Assembly: GCF_001646665.1 (NCBI RefSeq)
Contig: NZ_LWBU01000043.1
Coordinates: 165,086-229,085 of the forward strand
Reading direction: 5' to 3'
Length of the DNA: 64,000 nucleotides
DNA from: Streptomyces noursei
GTDB lineage: Bacteria > Actinomycetota > Actinomycetes > Streptomycetales > Streptomycetaceae
The translations under genes were made by a program, and so were the position numbers. Below the pieces are notes generated by a model. It made no database searches and had not been told where the DNA came from. It saw only the letters and a program-made list of their open reading frames with translations. The first letter of the stretch is position 1. Each line of letters begins with the position of its first letter. Below, piece after piece: positions 8,737 through 17,372 of this stretch.

Positions 8737-9462
8737 ATGAAGGACCCCTCGCTGCGCCGCTCCGTGGCCCTCTTCCGGGGCTTCCTGCGCGAACCGTCCG
8801 ACCCCGGGGGCTTCTACGCGCTCCTCGCCCGCGACGCGGCGGACCAGGTGGAGCGGTACGAGCCGCTCGCCGGACGCGTCGTCGTCGACGTGGGCGGCGG
8901 AGGCGGCCACTTCACCGAGGAGTTCCGGCGCCGGGGCGCCCACGGCTACCTCTTCGAACCGGACCCGCGCGAGCTGACCGCCACCCGGCCGCCGCCCGAG
9001 GGGGCGGTCCTCGCCGACGGGTACCTGCTGCCCCTGGCCGACGGCACCGCCGACATCTGCTTCTGCTCCAACGTCCTGGAACACGTGGAGGACCCGGGCA
9101 CCTTCCTCAGCGAACTGGTCCGCGTCACCCGCCCCGGCGGGCTGATCTACGTGTCCTTCACCAACTGGCTCTCCCCCTGGGGCGGCCACGAGTGGGCGCC
9201 CTGGCACTACCTCGGCGCCGACCGGGCACGCCGCCGCCACGAGCGCCGCACCGGCCGCCCGGCCAAACACGTCCTCGGCGACAACCTCTTCCGCGTCCAC
9301 ATCGGCCCCACGCTGCGCCAGGTCCGGGCCCGCGACGACGTGGCCGTGCTGTCCGCCCGCGCCCGCTACTGGCCGTTCCTCCCCGAACTGGTCACCAGGG
9401 CGCCGCTGCTGCGCGAGTTCGCCACCTGGAACCTCCTCCTCATCCTCCGGCGGTGCCCATGA
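8737..9462 (+). CDS. Class I SAM-dependent methyltransferase
   Basis: 241 residues with a clear SAM fold: motif I VVVDVGGGGGHFTEEF near residue 45, motif II acid in YLFEPDP, and NVLEHVEDPGTFLSELVRVT followed by RPGGLIYVSFTNWLSPWGGH, the Methyltransf_11 layout. The lengthy C-terminal part (HVLGDNLFRVHIGP; WPFLPELVTRAPLLREFATW) probably shapes acceptor binding. It likely methylates a sugar or lipid-linked intermediate made by the surrounding operon; the acceptor is not known. The start lies four bases after the glycosyltransferase stop and the stop overlaps the next ATG (ATGA), so the genes are translationally coupled. Confidence 0.85.
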   Translation: MKDPSLRRSVALFRGFLREPSDPGGFYALLARDAADQVERYEPLAGRVVVDVGGGGGHFTEEFRRRGAHGYLFEPDPRELTATRPPPEGAVLADGYLLPLADGTADICFCSNVLEHVEDPGTFLSELVRVTRPGGLIYVSFTNWLSPWGGHEWAPWHYLGADRARRRHERRTGRPAKHVLGDNLFRVHIGPTLRQVRARDDVAVLSARARYWPFLPELVTRAPLLREFATWNLLLILRRCP

Positions 9463-12400
9463 CCACCACCATTCCCGCGCCTCCCCGCTCCCCGGCGCCC
9501 GGGACGCCGCCCGCCCCCGGACCCGCCGACGGGCCCCGCTCCCGTCGCTGGATGTGGGGCTTCTGGGCCGCCGTCCTGACCGCGTTCCTGGCCGCGGCGC
9601 CGGGCCGCACGACGTTCGACACCAAACTGGGCGTCGTCCTCGACCCCCGGCGCTTCCTCGCGGACCTCGGCGAGCTGTGGCACAGCCGCGCCGGCTTCGG
9701 CGGCATCTTCGACCAGTACATCGGCTACGCCTTCCCGATGCTGCCGTTCCACGCCCTGGCGGACCTGGTGCGGCTGCCGGTGTGGCTCGCCGAACGGCTC
9801 TGGCTGTCGATCGTCGTGACGGCCGCCTTCTGGGGCGCGCTCCGCCTCGCCGAGCGGCTGGACTTCGGCACCGCCCGCACCCGGCTCCTCGCCGCGTCGG
9901 CGTACGCGCTGTGGCCCGTCTTCACGGTGGTGGTCGGCTCCACGTCCGCCGCCGCGCTGCCCGGCGCACTGCTGCCCTGGGTGCTGCTGCCCCTCACCGA
10001 TCCCCGCCTCCCGGCCAGGGCCGCCGCCCTGCGCTCCGCGCTGCTGATCCCCCTGATGGGCGGGGTGAACGCGGCGTCGACGCTCGCCTCCCTGCTGCCC
10101 GTCGCCCTCTACCTGCTCAGCCGGCCGGCGGGCCCGCGACGGCGGACCCTGCTCGCCTGGTGGATCCCCGGCGTGCTGCTCGCCACCGCCTGGTGGGTCG
10201 TGCCCCTCCTCCTGCTCGGACTGCACGGCGAGAACTTCCTGCCGTACGTCGAGCAGTCGGAGACCACCACGGCCACCATGTCCGCCACCGAGATGCTGCG
10301 CGGCGCCGGCAACTGGGTGGCGTACCTGCACTTCGGCGAGGCATGGCTGCCCGCCGGCTGGACGGTGGCGACCGCCGTCCCCACGGTGCTCGGGTCGGCG
10401 TGCGCCGCCGCCCTGGGCCTGGCCGGCATCGCCCGCGGGGACGTGCCCGAACGCCGGTGGCTGATCCTGGTGCTGCTGTCGGTCGCCCTGGTGACCCTGG
10501 CCGGGTACGGCGGCCCGCTCGGCGGGCTCTTCCACGGCACCGTGCAGGAGTGGCTGAACACCTGGCTCGTCCCCTTCCGCAACATCTACAAGTTCCAGCC
10601 CGGCCTGGCGCTCGCCCTGGCGCTCGGGCTGGCCCACCTCACCGCCGTCCTCGGCCGCCGGCGCGGCGGGCGGGCGGCACGGGGACGGCCGTACGTCCCC
10701 TTCGCCGCCGCCGCGCTGGTGCTGCCCGGCCTGGTCCTGCCGTACGCCGACGGAAGCGTCCTGCAACCAGGGGCGTTCCGCGAGCTGCCCGCCCACTGGG
10801 AGCGCACCGCCGACTGGCTCGCCGAGCACGCGCCGACCACCCGCGCGCTCGTCGTCCCGGCGACGGCCCACGGCATCCACACCTGGGGCACCACCATCGA
10901 CCAGCCCCTCGACGTCCTCGCCGACTCGCCCTGGGCCCAGCGCGACTACGTGCCGTTCGGCACGCCCGGCAGCCGGCGGGCGATGGACGCCGTGGAGCAG
11001 GCCCTGCTGTCCGGCGGCGAAGTTCCGGGCCTCGCCGCCTTCCTGGGCCGGGCCGGGCTTCACCACGTCGTCGTCCGCAACGACCTCGACCCCGACCAGA
11101 TCGGATACGTCCCGCCGCAGACCGTCGCACGCACCCTGGAGGCGTCCGGCTACCGGCGCGTCACCGGGTTCGGGCCCGTCCTCACCGGGGGCCGGATCCC
11201 GGACGACACCCCCGTACAGGTCGAGGGCCTCTACCCCCGCCGGCAGGCCGTGGAGGTGTACGCGCCGCCCGAGGGCGCCGAGCGGCCGGGGCGGGCGGCC
11301 GTCCGGCCCGTCGCGGACACGGCCGTCGTCAGCGGCGGCCCCGAGGCGCTGCTGCGGCTGTCCGCCGACCCGTCGATGCGCGGCCGGCCCGCCGTGCTGG
11401 CCGGCGACGCGGCGCCGGGCCTGGACGCCCCCGCCGTACGGGCCGTGGCGGACGGACTGCGGCGGGCCGACACCCGCTTCGGGCTCGTGCACACCAACAC
11501 CTCGTACACCTACACCGCGACCGAGCGGAACCCGTCCGGCAGCGTGCAGGACCCCGGCCGCCCGCCCCGCCAGATCCTCCCCACCGGCGACCCGCGCCAC
11601 CAGACGGTCGCCGTGCTCCGCGGAGCCGCCTCGGTCACCGCGTCCAGCAGCGGCAACTGGCTGTTCCACCTCCCGCAGTACGACCCGGTGAACGCCTTCG
11701 ACGGCGACCCCCGCACCGCCTGGACCGAGGGCGGCGCCGGCTCCCCGGTCGGGCAGTGGCTCCGGATCGGCTTCGACCGCCCACGGGACCTGCCCGGATC
11801 CGTGCGGCTGACCCCGCTCGCCCCGGCCGGGCTGCGCGCGGCGGCCACCTCCGTGCGCGTGGAGACCGAACGGGGCAGCGAGGTCAGCGCGCTGCGGCCG
11901 GACGGCACCCCGCAGACCGTACGGGTGCCGGCCGGGACCACCCGCCACCTCAAAATCACCATCGAGGGCGCCCAGCAGGGCCGGCCCGGGCTGATCGGGG
12001 CCGGCTTCTCCTCCGTCGACATCCCCGGCGTCACGGTCACCCGGCTCCTCGCCCTCCCGGAGGACACGGCCGGTGAGGACCGCGCGGCCCAGGACGTCGT
12101 GTCCCTCCACCGCGGCAGCGACCCCGGCGGCCTGTCGCCCGCGTCCGCCGAAACCGGCCTGCACCGGCAGTTCGTCATCCGCACCGCGGGCGCGTACACG
12201 CTGCGGGCGACCGCGCTTCCCGTACCGGGCGACGCGCTGGACCGGCTGCTGTACCGGGTCGCGCCCGGACAGCGCGCGAAGCTCACCGCCACCGCCGGCT
12301 CGACCGCCGGGCTCGGCTCCTCCCTCACCCCGCGCAACCTCGTCGACGGCGACCTCACCACCGCGTGGATCGCGGGGGACCGGGCCGTCATCCACCTCCG

Positions 12401-13685
12401 GTGGCCCGGGAAACGCCCGGTCGGGGAGATCGTGCTCGCACCCGCCGGCGGCCTGTCCACCCGCGCCCAGCAGGTGGAGATCGGCTCACCGGACGGGGCC
12501 GCGACCGCCTCCGTCGACGAGACCGGCCTCGCCCGCTTCCAGCCCATCACCACCGACCGCCTCGACATCACCGTGACCCGCGCCGCCCCGCTGACCCTGC
12601 ACAACCCGGTCGCCGACGGACGCCTCCAACTGCCCGTCGGGCTCAGCGAGGTGTACGTACCGGCCCTCGACGACCTCCGGGTGCCGCAGCCCGACCCGGA
12701 CACCGCGTTCGAGCTGCCCTGCGGACAGGGGCCGGTGCTCTCCGTGGACGGCACCCTCCACGCGACCGCCGCCCGCGGCAAGATCCGCGACCTGACCGAG
12801 CGCCGGCCCGTCGACGTGACCCTGTGCGCGGGCCCCGAACGCGGCGGCACCACCCGGCTCGCCGCCGGCACCCACCGGGTCGAGGCGGGGGACACCGGGC
12901 CGCTCGCCATCACCGACCTCAGCCTCACGCGCGGCGACGCGCCCCGCCCGGCCGCCCCGGCCGACCGGCGCACCCTGACCGTCACCGACTGGCCGGGCGA
13001 CCGGCGCACCGCGGAGGTGGGCGCCGGCCCGGCCTCGTACCTCCAGATGTTCGAGAACCACAACGACGGCTGGCGGGCCACCCTGGACGGGCGCGAACTG
13101 ACACCGGTCCGGATCGACGGCTGGCAGCAGGGGTTCCTCGTCCCGGAAGGCGAAGGCGGCACGATCCACCTGGAGTTCGCCCCCGCGCGGTGGTACGCCG
13201 CCGGGCTCGTCGCGGGCGTCGTGGGCGTCCTGCTGCTGGTGGGCCTCGTGCTGGTCCTCGGGCGCGGCCGGCGCGCGGCCGGCGCGGCGCCGCGGCCTCC
13301 GGCACCGGGACCCGTGCTGGGGCTGGCGGCGCTGACGGTGGTCGTCGCGCTGGTCGCCGGATGGGCGGCGCTCGTGGTGCCCGTCCTCGCCGTCGCCGCC
13401 CACCTGCGGCGCTCACTGACGGCGGCCGTGGCACTCGTGGCGATGGGCGCGGCGGGCGCCGTGGCCGCCTGGGACGCGGGCACCCCGCCCTCGGCGGGCG
13501 ACGGGACGTTCGGGCCGGTCGCCCAGTTCCTCGCCGTGACGGCGCTGGCGGCCGCCGCGGTGACCACCAGGAGGGCCGGGGACCCGCCCGGCACGCCCCC
13601 GCCCGGCCCGTCCGCGGACACCGCCCCGCTCCCTCGGCGGCGCCCGCCCGCCGAACACCCCCGCACCGAGGAGAACGGCCGATGA
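9459..13685 (+). CDS. AftD-like alpha-(1->3)-arabinofuranosyltransferase family protein (GT-C, DUF3367) with discoidin-like modules
   Basis: 1408 residues. The N-terminal ~450 residues form a polytopic GT-C region: first helix WGFWAAVLTAFLAAAP, then the acidic loop TTFDTKLGVVLDPRRFL and GGIFDQYIGYAFPMLPFH, with many further helices up to about residue 420. The large extracytoplasmic part holds two F5/8-type modules, around residues 725-830 (FDGDPRTAWTEGG) and 945-1050 (NLVDGDLTTAWIAGD), and a terminal beta domain (YLQMFENHNDGWRATLDG). Three or more helices follow (AAGLVAGVVGVLLLVGLVLV) before a Pro-rich tail. This is the architecture of mycobacterial AftD, which uses decaprenyl-phosphoarabinose. 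Streptomyces lack mycolyl-arabinogalactan, so the real glycan is an open question. It overlaps both neighbours by four bases. Confidence 0.8.
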   Translation: MTTTIPAPPRSPAPGTPPAPGPADGPRSRRWMWGFWAAVLTAFLAAAPGRTTFDTKLGVVLDPRRFLADLGELWHSRAGFGGIFDQYIGYAFPMLPFHALADLVRLPVWLAERLWLSIVVTAAFWGALRLAERLDFGTARTRLLAASAYALWPVFTVVVGSTSAAALPGALLPWVLLPLTDPRLPARAAALRSALLIPLMGGVNAASTLASLLPVALYLLSRPAGPRRRTLLAWWIPGVLLATAWWVVPLLLLGLHGENFLPYVEQSETTTATMSATEMLRGAGNWVAYLHFGEAWLPAGWTVATAVPTVLGSACAAALGLAGIARGDVPERRWLILVLLSVALVTLAGYGGPLGGLFHGTVQEWLNTWLVPFRNIYKFQPGLALALALGLAHLTAVLGRRRGGRAARGRPYVPFAAAALVLPGLVLPYADGSVLQPGAFRELPAHWERTADWLAEHAPTTRALVVPATAHGIHTWGTTIDQPLDVLADSPWAQRDYVPFGTPGSRRAMDAVEQALLSGGEVPGLAAFLGRAGLHHVVVRNDLDPDQIGYVPPQTVARTLEASGYRRVTGFGPVLTGGRIPDDTPVQVEGLYPRRQAVEVYAPPEGAERPGRAAVRPVADTAVVSGGPEALLRLSADPSMRGRPAVLAGDAAPGLDAPAVRAVADGLRRADTRFGLVHTNTSYTYTATERNPSGSVQDPGRPPRQILPTGDPRHQTVAVLRGAASVTASSSGNWLFHLPQYDPVNAFDGDPRTAWTEGGAGSPVGQWLRIGFDRPRDLPGSVRLTPLAPAGLRAAATSVRVETERGSEVSALRPDGTPQTVRVPAGTTRHLKITIEGAQQGRPGLIGAGFSSVDIPGVTVTRLLALPEDTAGEDRAAQDVVSLHRGSDPGGLSPASAETGLHRQFVIRTAGAYTLRATALPVPGDALDRLLYRVAPGQRAKLTATAGSTAGLGSSLTPRNLVDGDLTTAWIAGDRAVIHLRWPGKRPVGEIVLAPAGGLSTRAQQVEIGSPDGAATASVDETGLARFQPITTDRLDITVTRAAPLTLHNPVADGRLQLPVGLSEVYVPALDDLRVPQPDPDTAFELPCGQGPVLSVDGTLHATAARGKIRDLTERRPVDVTLCAGPERGGTTRLAAGTHRVEAGDTGPLAITDLSLTRGDAPRPAAPADRRTLTVTDWPGDRRTAEVGAGPASYLQMFENHNDGWRATLDGRELTPVRIDGWQQGFLVPEGEGGTIHLEFAPARWYAAGLVAGVVGVLLLVGLVLVLGRGRRAAGAAPRPPAPGPVLGLAALTVVVALVAGWAALVVPVLAVAAHLRRSLTAAVALVAMGAAGAVAAWDAGTPPSAGDGTFGPVAQFLAVTALAAAAVTTRRAGDPPGTPPPGPSADTAPLPRRRPPAEHPRTEENGR

Positions 13686-15007
13686 CCGCCCCGCACCGCC
13701 ACCCCGCCCGGCACGACGGGCACGGGCCGCCCGCCCGGCCCACCGGGGAACGGGTGCCGTTCTCCACCGTCGACGAGGTCACCCGGCACTGCCTGACCCC
13801 GCAGGAGCCGGAGACCGTCCACATCGAGGTCCACCTCCCGGGCCGCCCCGACGCGGCACGGCTGCGCACCGCGTTCACCGAGGCGCTGCGGCGCCACCCG
13901 CGCATCCTGATGCGCGAAGCACCCGGCGCCTGGTACCGGCGGCGGTACGCGTGGGAACTGACCACCGGCCCCGACCCGGGCACGGACGTCGTCTCCGTAC
14001 CGGACCCCGGGCCCGGCGCACTGGAACGGGCACGGCGCCGGGCCCTGAGCGAGGCCCCGCCCCTCACCTCCTCCCCGCCCGTACGGCTGGAGGTCGTCGA
14101 CCGCGTCCTGGTGCTGACCGTCAACCACACGGCCCTCGACGGCCCCGCCTGCCTCCGCGTCCTGGCGACCGCCGCGGAACTCTACGGCGGCCGCGACAAC
14201 GCCCCTGAGGCGCCGCCCGTGCGCCCGCCCGCCGGCGCGGCGCCACGCGGCCGGTTCCCCGAGGCGGGCGGCACCGGGTTCGCCCGGGTGGCCCGGGTCG
14301 CCCGCGGGACCCCGGGCCCCGGCCCCGCCAACGGCATGCTCGTCACCGAACTGGCCGTGCCCGCACGCCCCAGGGGTGCCCCGTACACGGTCAACGACCA
14401 GCTCATGGTGGCGGCCGCCCGCACGATCGCCCACTGGAACCGCGAACGGGGCGGCGCCGCGCGCCCGTTGCGGATCACCATGCCGGTGGACGACCGGACG
14501 CGGGGGGCCGACATGCCCATCGGCAACGGCACCCGACTGGTCGAAGTCCCCTTCGCGCCGGGCGAACTGGACGGCCCCACCCCCGAACTGCTCCGGCTGA
14601 CCGCCGCCCGCACCCGCGCGCTCAAGGCGCTGCACCGCCCCCAGCTCGGCCGCGGCGCCGCACTGCTGACCGCGCCGGTCCTGCCCGTCGCCGTCCGCGC
14701 CGCCGCGGCGCGCACCGCCCGCCGCGCCCTCGCCCCCTGGACGTCCACCACCCTGCTCAGCAACATCGGCCGGGTCCCCTACCCGCTCGACTTCGGCGAG
14801 GGGGTCGGGGCGGCGCGCGCCGTCTGGTTCTCCGCCCCGGCCCGCATGCCGCGCGGGCTGACGGTCACCACGGCCGGCACCGGCGGCCGCCTGCACCTGG
14901 CCCTGCGCTGGTCGGCCGCGCTGCTCGGCCCGGACGACGGCGCCCGGCTGCGCGACCTCTTCGCCCGGTACCTCGACGCCACCGGCCCGGCCGGCCCGCG
15001 CACGTGA
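13682..15007 (+). CDS. Condensation-domain-like acyltransferase (PapA/WES type)
   Basis: 441 residues of the chloramphenicol-acetyltransferase/condensation fold. The catalytic motif is VNHTALDGPA (His149, Asp153), i.e. HHxxxDG with the first His replaced by Asn but the essential second His kept. A late region LLSNIGRVPYPLDFGEG corresponds to the family's DFGWG/ SNxG segment. Mycobacterial PapA enzymes and wax-ester synthases of this type acylate sugars or alcohols from acyl-CoA or acyl carriers. Together with the AftD-like enzyme and methyltransferases, it may add an acyl group to an envelope glycolipid (inference). ATGA overlap with the AftD-like gene; ends 109 bases before the next methyltransferase. 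Confidence 0.75.
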   Translation: MTAPHRHPARHDGHGPPARPTGERVPFSTVDEVTRHCLTPQEPETVHIEVHLPGRPDAARLRTAFTEALRRHPRILMREAPGAWYRRRYAWELTTGPDPGTDVVSVPDPGPGALERARRRALSEAPPLTSSPPVRLEVVDRVLVLTVNHTALDGPACLRVLATAAELYGGRDNAPEAPPVRPPAGAAPRGRFPEAGGTGFARVARVARGTPGPGPANGMLVTELAVPARPRGAPYTVNDQLMVAAARTIAHWNRERGGAARPLRITMPVDDRTRGADMPIGNGTRLVEVPFAPGELDGPTPELLRLTAARTRALKALHRPQLGRGAALLTAPVLPVAVRAAAARTARRALAPWTSTTLLSNIGRVPYPLDFGEGVGAARAVWFSAPARMPRGLTVTTAGTGGRLHLALRWSAALLGPDDGARLRDLFARYLDATGPAGPRT

Positions 15008-15116
15008 CCTCCCGCCGGACACCCGCCACCGACCGCGTGACCGCCCGCCCGGACGCCCGACACCGACCCGCCCGCCGGACGTCCGTGTGAACGCCCCACC
15101 GGATGAGGGAGCCCCC

Positions 15117-15848
15117 ATGACCACCACCGCCCGGCCCCCCGCGGGCCTGCGCGACTTCTACGAGAACCCCGCCGTGCCCGTCGCCTCCGGGGACGCCCGC
15201 AGCCGCTGCCAGGCGCGGATGCTCGCGACCGCCCTGCGCGGCAGGGCCGGCGCCACCGTCCTCGACGTCGGCTGCGGCGACGGCACCGCGGCGGCCGTCA
15301 CCGCCCGCCTGCTCCCCGGCCACCGCATCATCGGCGTCGACTGGTCGCAGGACGCGCTGCGCAGGGCGGCACCCCGCATCGGCACGGTCGTGCGCGGCGA
15401 ACTGGAGGGCGGCGGGCTGCCGTTCGCCACGGGAGCGGCGGACGCGGTCCTGTTCGCGGAGGTCATCGAGCACCTCGTCGACCCGGACGGCGCGCTCGAC
15501 GAACTCCGCCGCGTCCTCGCGCCCGGCGGCCATCTGATGCTGTCCACCCCCAACCTGGCCGCCTGGTACAACCGGGCACTGCTCCTCGCCGGCGTCCAGC
15601 CCGTCTTCTCCGAGGTGAGCCTGCGCGGCATCCACGGCCGCCCGGGCTCCGAGGTGGTGGGCCACCTGCGCCTCTACACCGCCCGCGCGCTGCGGCAGTT
15701 CCTCGCCGCGTCCGGATTCGAGGTCGTCCGCCTCGCCGGCGCCCCCTTCCACGGGGTGCCGCGCGCCCTGCGGCCCCTGGACCGCCTGGCCTGCGCGGTG
15801 CCGGGCGCGGCCTCGATCCTGCTCGTCCACGCCCGGCGCGCCCGGTGA
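15117..15848 (+). CDS. Class I SAM-dependent methyltransferase
   Basis: 243 residues with the Methyltransf_11 pattern: motif I TVLDVGCGDGTAAAVTARLL, acidic motif II IIGVDWSQDALRRA, post-motif VLFAEVIEHLVDPDGALDEL and RRVLAPGGHLMLSTPNLAAW. The sequence resembles glycan- or quinone-type methyltransferases (UbiG/COQ5-like core) but acceptor is unknown. ATG 15117 has GGGAG eight bases upstream, better than the in-frame ATG-less extension before it. Its stop overlaps the GTG of the transporter gene by four bases, so it is coupled with it, and the gene continues the envelope-glycoconjugate operon. Confidence 0.85.
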   Translation: MTTTARPPAGLRDFYENPAVPVASGDARSRCQARMLATALRGRAGATVLDVGCGDGTAAAVTARLLPGHRIIGVDWSQDALRRAAPRIGTVVRGELEGGGLPFATGAADAVLFAEVIEHLVDPDGALDELRRVLAPGGHLMLSTPNLAAWYNRALLLAGVQPVFSEVSLRGIHGRPGSEVVGHLRLYTARALRQFLAASGFEVVRLAGAPFHGVPRALRPLDRLACAVPGAASILLVHARRAR

Positions 15849-16768
15849 CGAGCGGGATGTGGTGGGGCGTGGCCGCCGCACTGTCCGCCAACGTCCTCTA
15901 CAGCTCCGGGTTCGTCCTGGAGAAGCGCGCCCTGTCCGGCATCCCGTCGCTCAGCGTCCGTCACCCCCTGCGCCTGGTGCGACTGCTGCTCGGCAGCCCG
16001 CTGTGGATCGGCGGCTCCCTCGCCCTGGCGGCTGGTTTCGGCGCCCAGCTGGTGGTGTACCGGACCCTGCCGATGGCCGCCGCGCAAGGGCTGTTCGTCT
16101 CGGGCCTCGTCCTGCTGCTCCTGCTGTCCTCCCTGGTCCTCGGCGAACGCCTGTCCCCGCGCGAGCGGTACGCCACGGCGGGGATCCTCGCCGCGCTGCT
16201 GATGGTGGTCGGCTCGCTGCGTCCCGAACCTGCGGAGGTGGGCGACACCGCCTCCACCGGCTCCGTGCTCGCCCTCGGCGGCGTCTCGCTGGCCGCCGGC
16301 TTCTGGCTGTACGCCGCCGGCGGGCGCCGGTCCGCCCGCGGGCGGCACGCGGCGCCCCCCGCCGGGGTGGCCCACGCGGTCGCCGTCGGCCTGGTCTACG
16401 GCGTGAGTTCGCTGGCGATCAAGGGCATCTCCGGGCGCCTCGCCCCCGACGCGCCCCTCGACTCCGCCCTGTCGCTGGCGGCCACCCCGTACCCCTACCT
16501 GCTGCTGATCACGGGCGCCGGCGGCCTCGTCCTGTCCCAGGCCGCCCTGCAGCGCTGCCGCGCGTCGCTGGTCGTCCCCGTCTGCACCACCACCTCGTGC
16601 CTGTACACCGCCACCCTCGGCACCCTCGCGTTCGGCGAGTCGCTGCCCGCCGAACCCCTGCGCCTGGGACTGCTCCTGGCCGGGGCGGCCCTGGCGGTGT
16701 CCGTACTCCTCGCGCTGTCCGTCCCCACCACCCCGCAACCGAAAGGGGCGCGCCATGAAGCCCGATGA
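15845..16768 (+). CDS. EamA/DMT-type multi-span membrane transporter
   Basis: 307 residues with about ten hydrophobic helices in two repeats, starting WWGVAAALSANVLYSSGFVL, with LPMAAAQGLFVSGLVLLLLL and the C-terminal TLAFGESLPAEPLRLGLLLAGA. That is the drug/metabolite (DMT, EamA-like) superfamily topology. In glycolipid pathways such proteins often flip lipid-linked sugars or export products (family knowledge); the same role is inferred here from the operon. The GTG start overlaps the preceding methyltransferase stop (GTGA). The 3' end overlaps the Trm112-like gene by 14 bases. Confidence 0.8.
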   Translation: MTSGMWWGVAAALSANVLYSSGFVLEKRALSGIPSLSVRHPLRLVRLLLGSPLWIGGSLALAAGFGAQLVVYRTLPMAAAQGLFVSGLVLLLLLSSLVLGERLSPRERYATAGILAALLMVVGSLRPEPAEVGDTASTGSVLALGGVSLAAGFWLYAAGGRRSARGRHAAPPAGVAHAVAVGLVYGVSSLAIKGISGRLAPDAPLDSALSLAATPYPYLLLITGAGGLVLSQAALQRCRASLVVPVCTTTSCLYTATLGTLAFGESLPAEPLRLGLLLAGAALAVSVLLALSVPTTPQPKGARHEAR

Positions 16769-16976
16769 CCCGCTGCTCACGATCCTCGTCTGCCCGCTGG
16801 ACAAGGGCCCGCTCATCCTTCTGCCGGCCGGCGACGCCCTCTACAACCCCCGGCTGCGCCGCCTGTACCCGGTCACCGGCGGCATCCCGCAGCTGTTGCC
16901 GTCCTCCGGCCGGCAGGTCCCGGACGACGAGCACGAACGGCTCGTCGCCGGCCCACCGGCCGGAGGGGCGGCGTAG
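16755..16976 (+). CDS. Trm112/UPF0434-like small protein
   Basis: 73 residues with the characteristic Trm112-fold pattern: LLTILVCPLDKGPLILLPAG, YNPRLRRLYPVTGGIPQLLP. Bacterial members are small activating partners or domains associated with methyltransferases and LpxK-type genes. Only one cysteine (the VCPL site) remains, so the zinc-binding four-Cys form is not present. The ATG has AAAGGGGCGCGCC just upstream and the gene overlaps the transporter by 14 bases. With two methyltransferases in the operon, acting as an activating subunit is an attractive but unproven idea. Confidence 0.8.
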   Translation: MKPDDPLLTILVCPLDKGPLILLPAGDALYNPRLRRLYPVTGGIPQLLPSSGRQVPDDEHERLVAGPPAGGAA

Positions 16977-16985
16977 GGTCCCGGT

Positions 16986-17372
16986 ATGGTGCACGTACTG
17001 AGCAGCAGGGTCCTGCTGCGTCCCCGTGATCCGCACGCGTCGCGCGTCTTCTACGGCGAGACCCTGGGCCTCGCCGTCTACCGGGAGTTCGGTACCGGCC
17101 GGGAGCGCGGGACCGTCTACTTCCTCGGCGGCGGGTTCCTCGAGGTGTCCGGCCGCTCGGAGGAGCCGCCGACGACCACGCTGCGGCTGTGGATGCAGGT
17201 CGCCGACTGCGCGGCGGCCCACGACGAACTGGCCGGCCGTGGCGTGCGCGTGCTGCGCGAGCCCGTCCGGGAGCCGTGGGGCCTGATCGAGATGTGGATC
17301 GCCGACCCCGACGGCCACCGCATCGTGCTGACCGAGGTGCCCGCGGACCATCCGCTGCGCTACCGGCCCTGA
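16986..17372 (+). CDS. VOC-superfamily (glyoxalase/bleomycin-resistance-like) protein
   Basis: 128 residues forming one full vicinal-oxygen-chelate unit: two beta-alpha-beta-beta-beta modules, with RPRDPHASRVFYGETLGLAV, the middle strand FLGGGFLEVSG, AAAHDELAGRGVRVLREPV and the terminal IEMWIADPDGHRIVLTEVP. The conserved metal-ligand glutamate near the end of each module (FLEVS, VLTEV) is kept. Substrate cannot be told; it may be a detoxification or resistance enzyme. It follows the Trm112-like gene by nine bases, so it could share the operon, and it overlaps the convergent NlpC/P60 gene by 13 bases. Confidence 0.85.
   Translation: MVHVLSSRVLLRPRDPHASRVFYGETLGLAVYREFGTGRERGTVYFLGGGFLEVSGRSEEPPTTTLRLWMQVADCAAAHDELAGRGVRVLREPVREPWGLIEMWIADPDGHRIVLTEVPADHPLRYRP

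Noticed and set aside
11510..15127. Long minus-strand frame across the AftD-like and acyltransferase genes
   Set aside because: Crosses two well-supported + strand genes and encodes Ser/Arg/Pro-rich sequence only.
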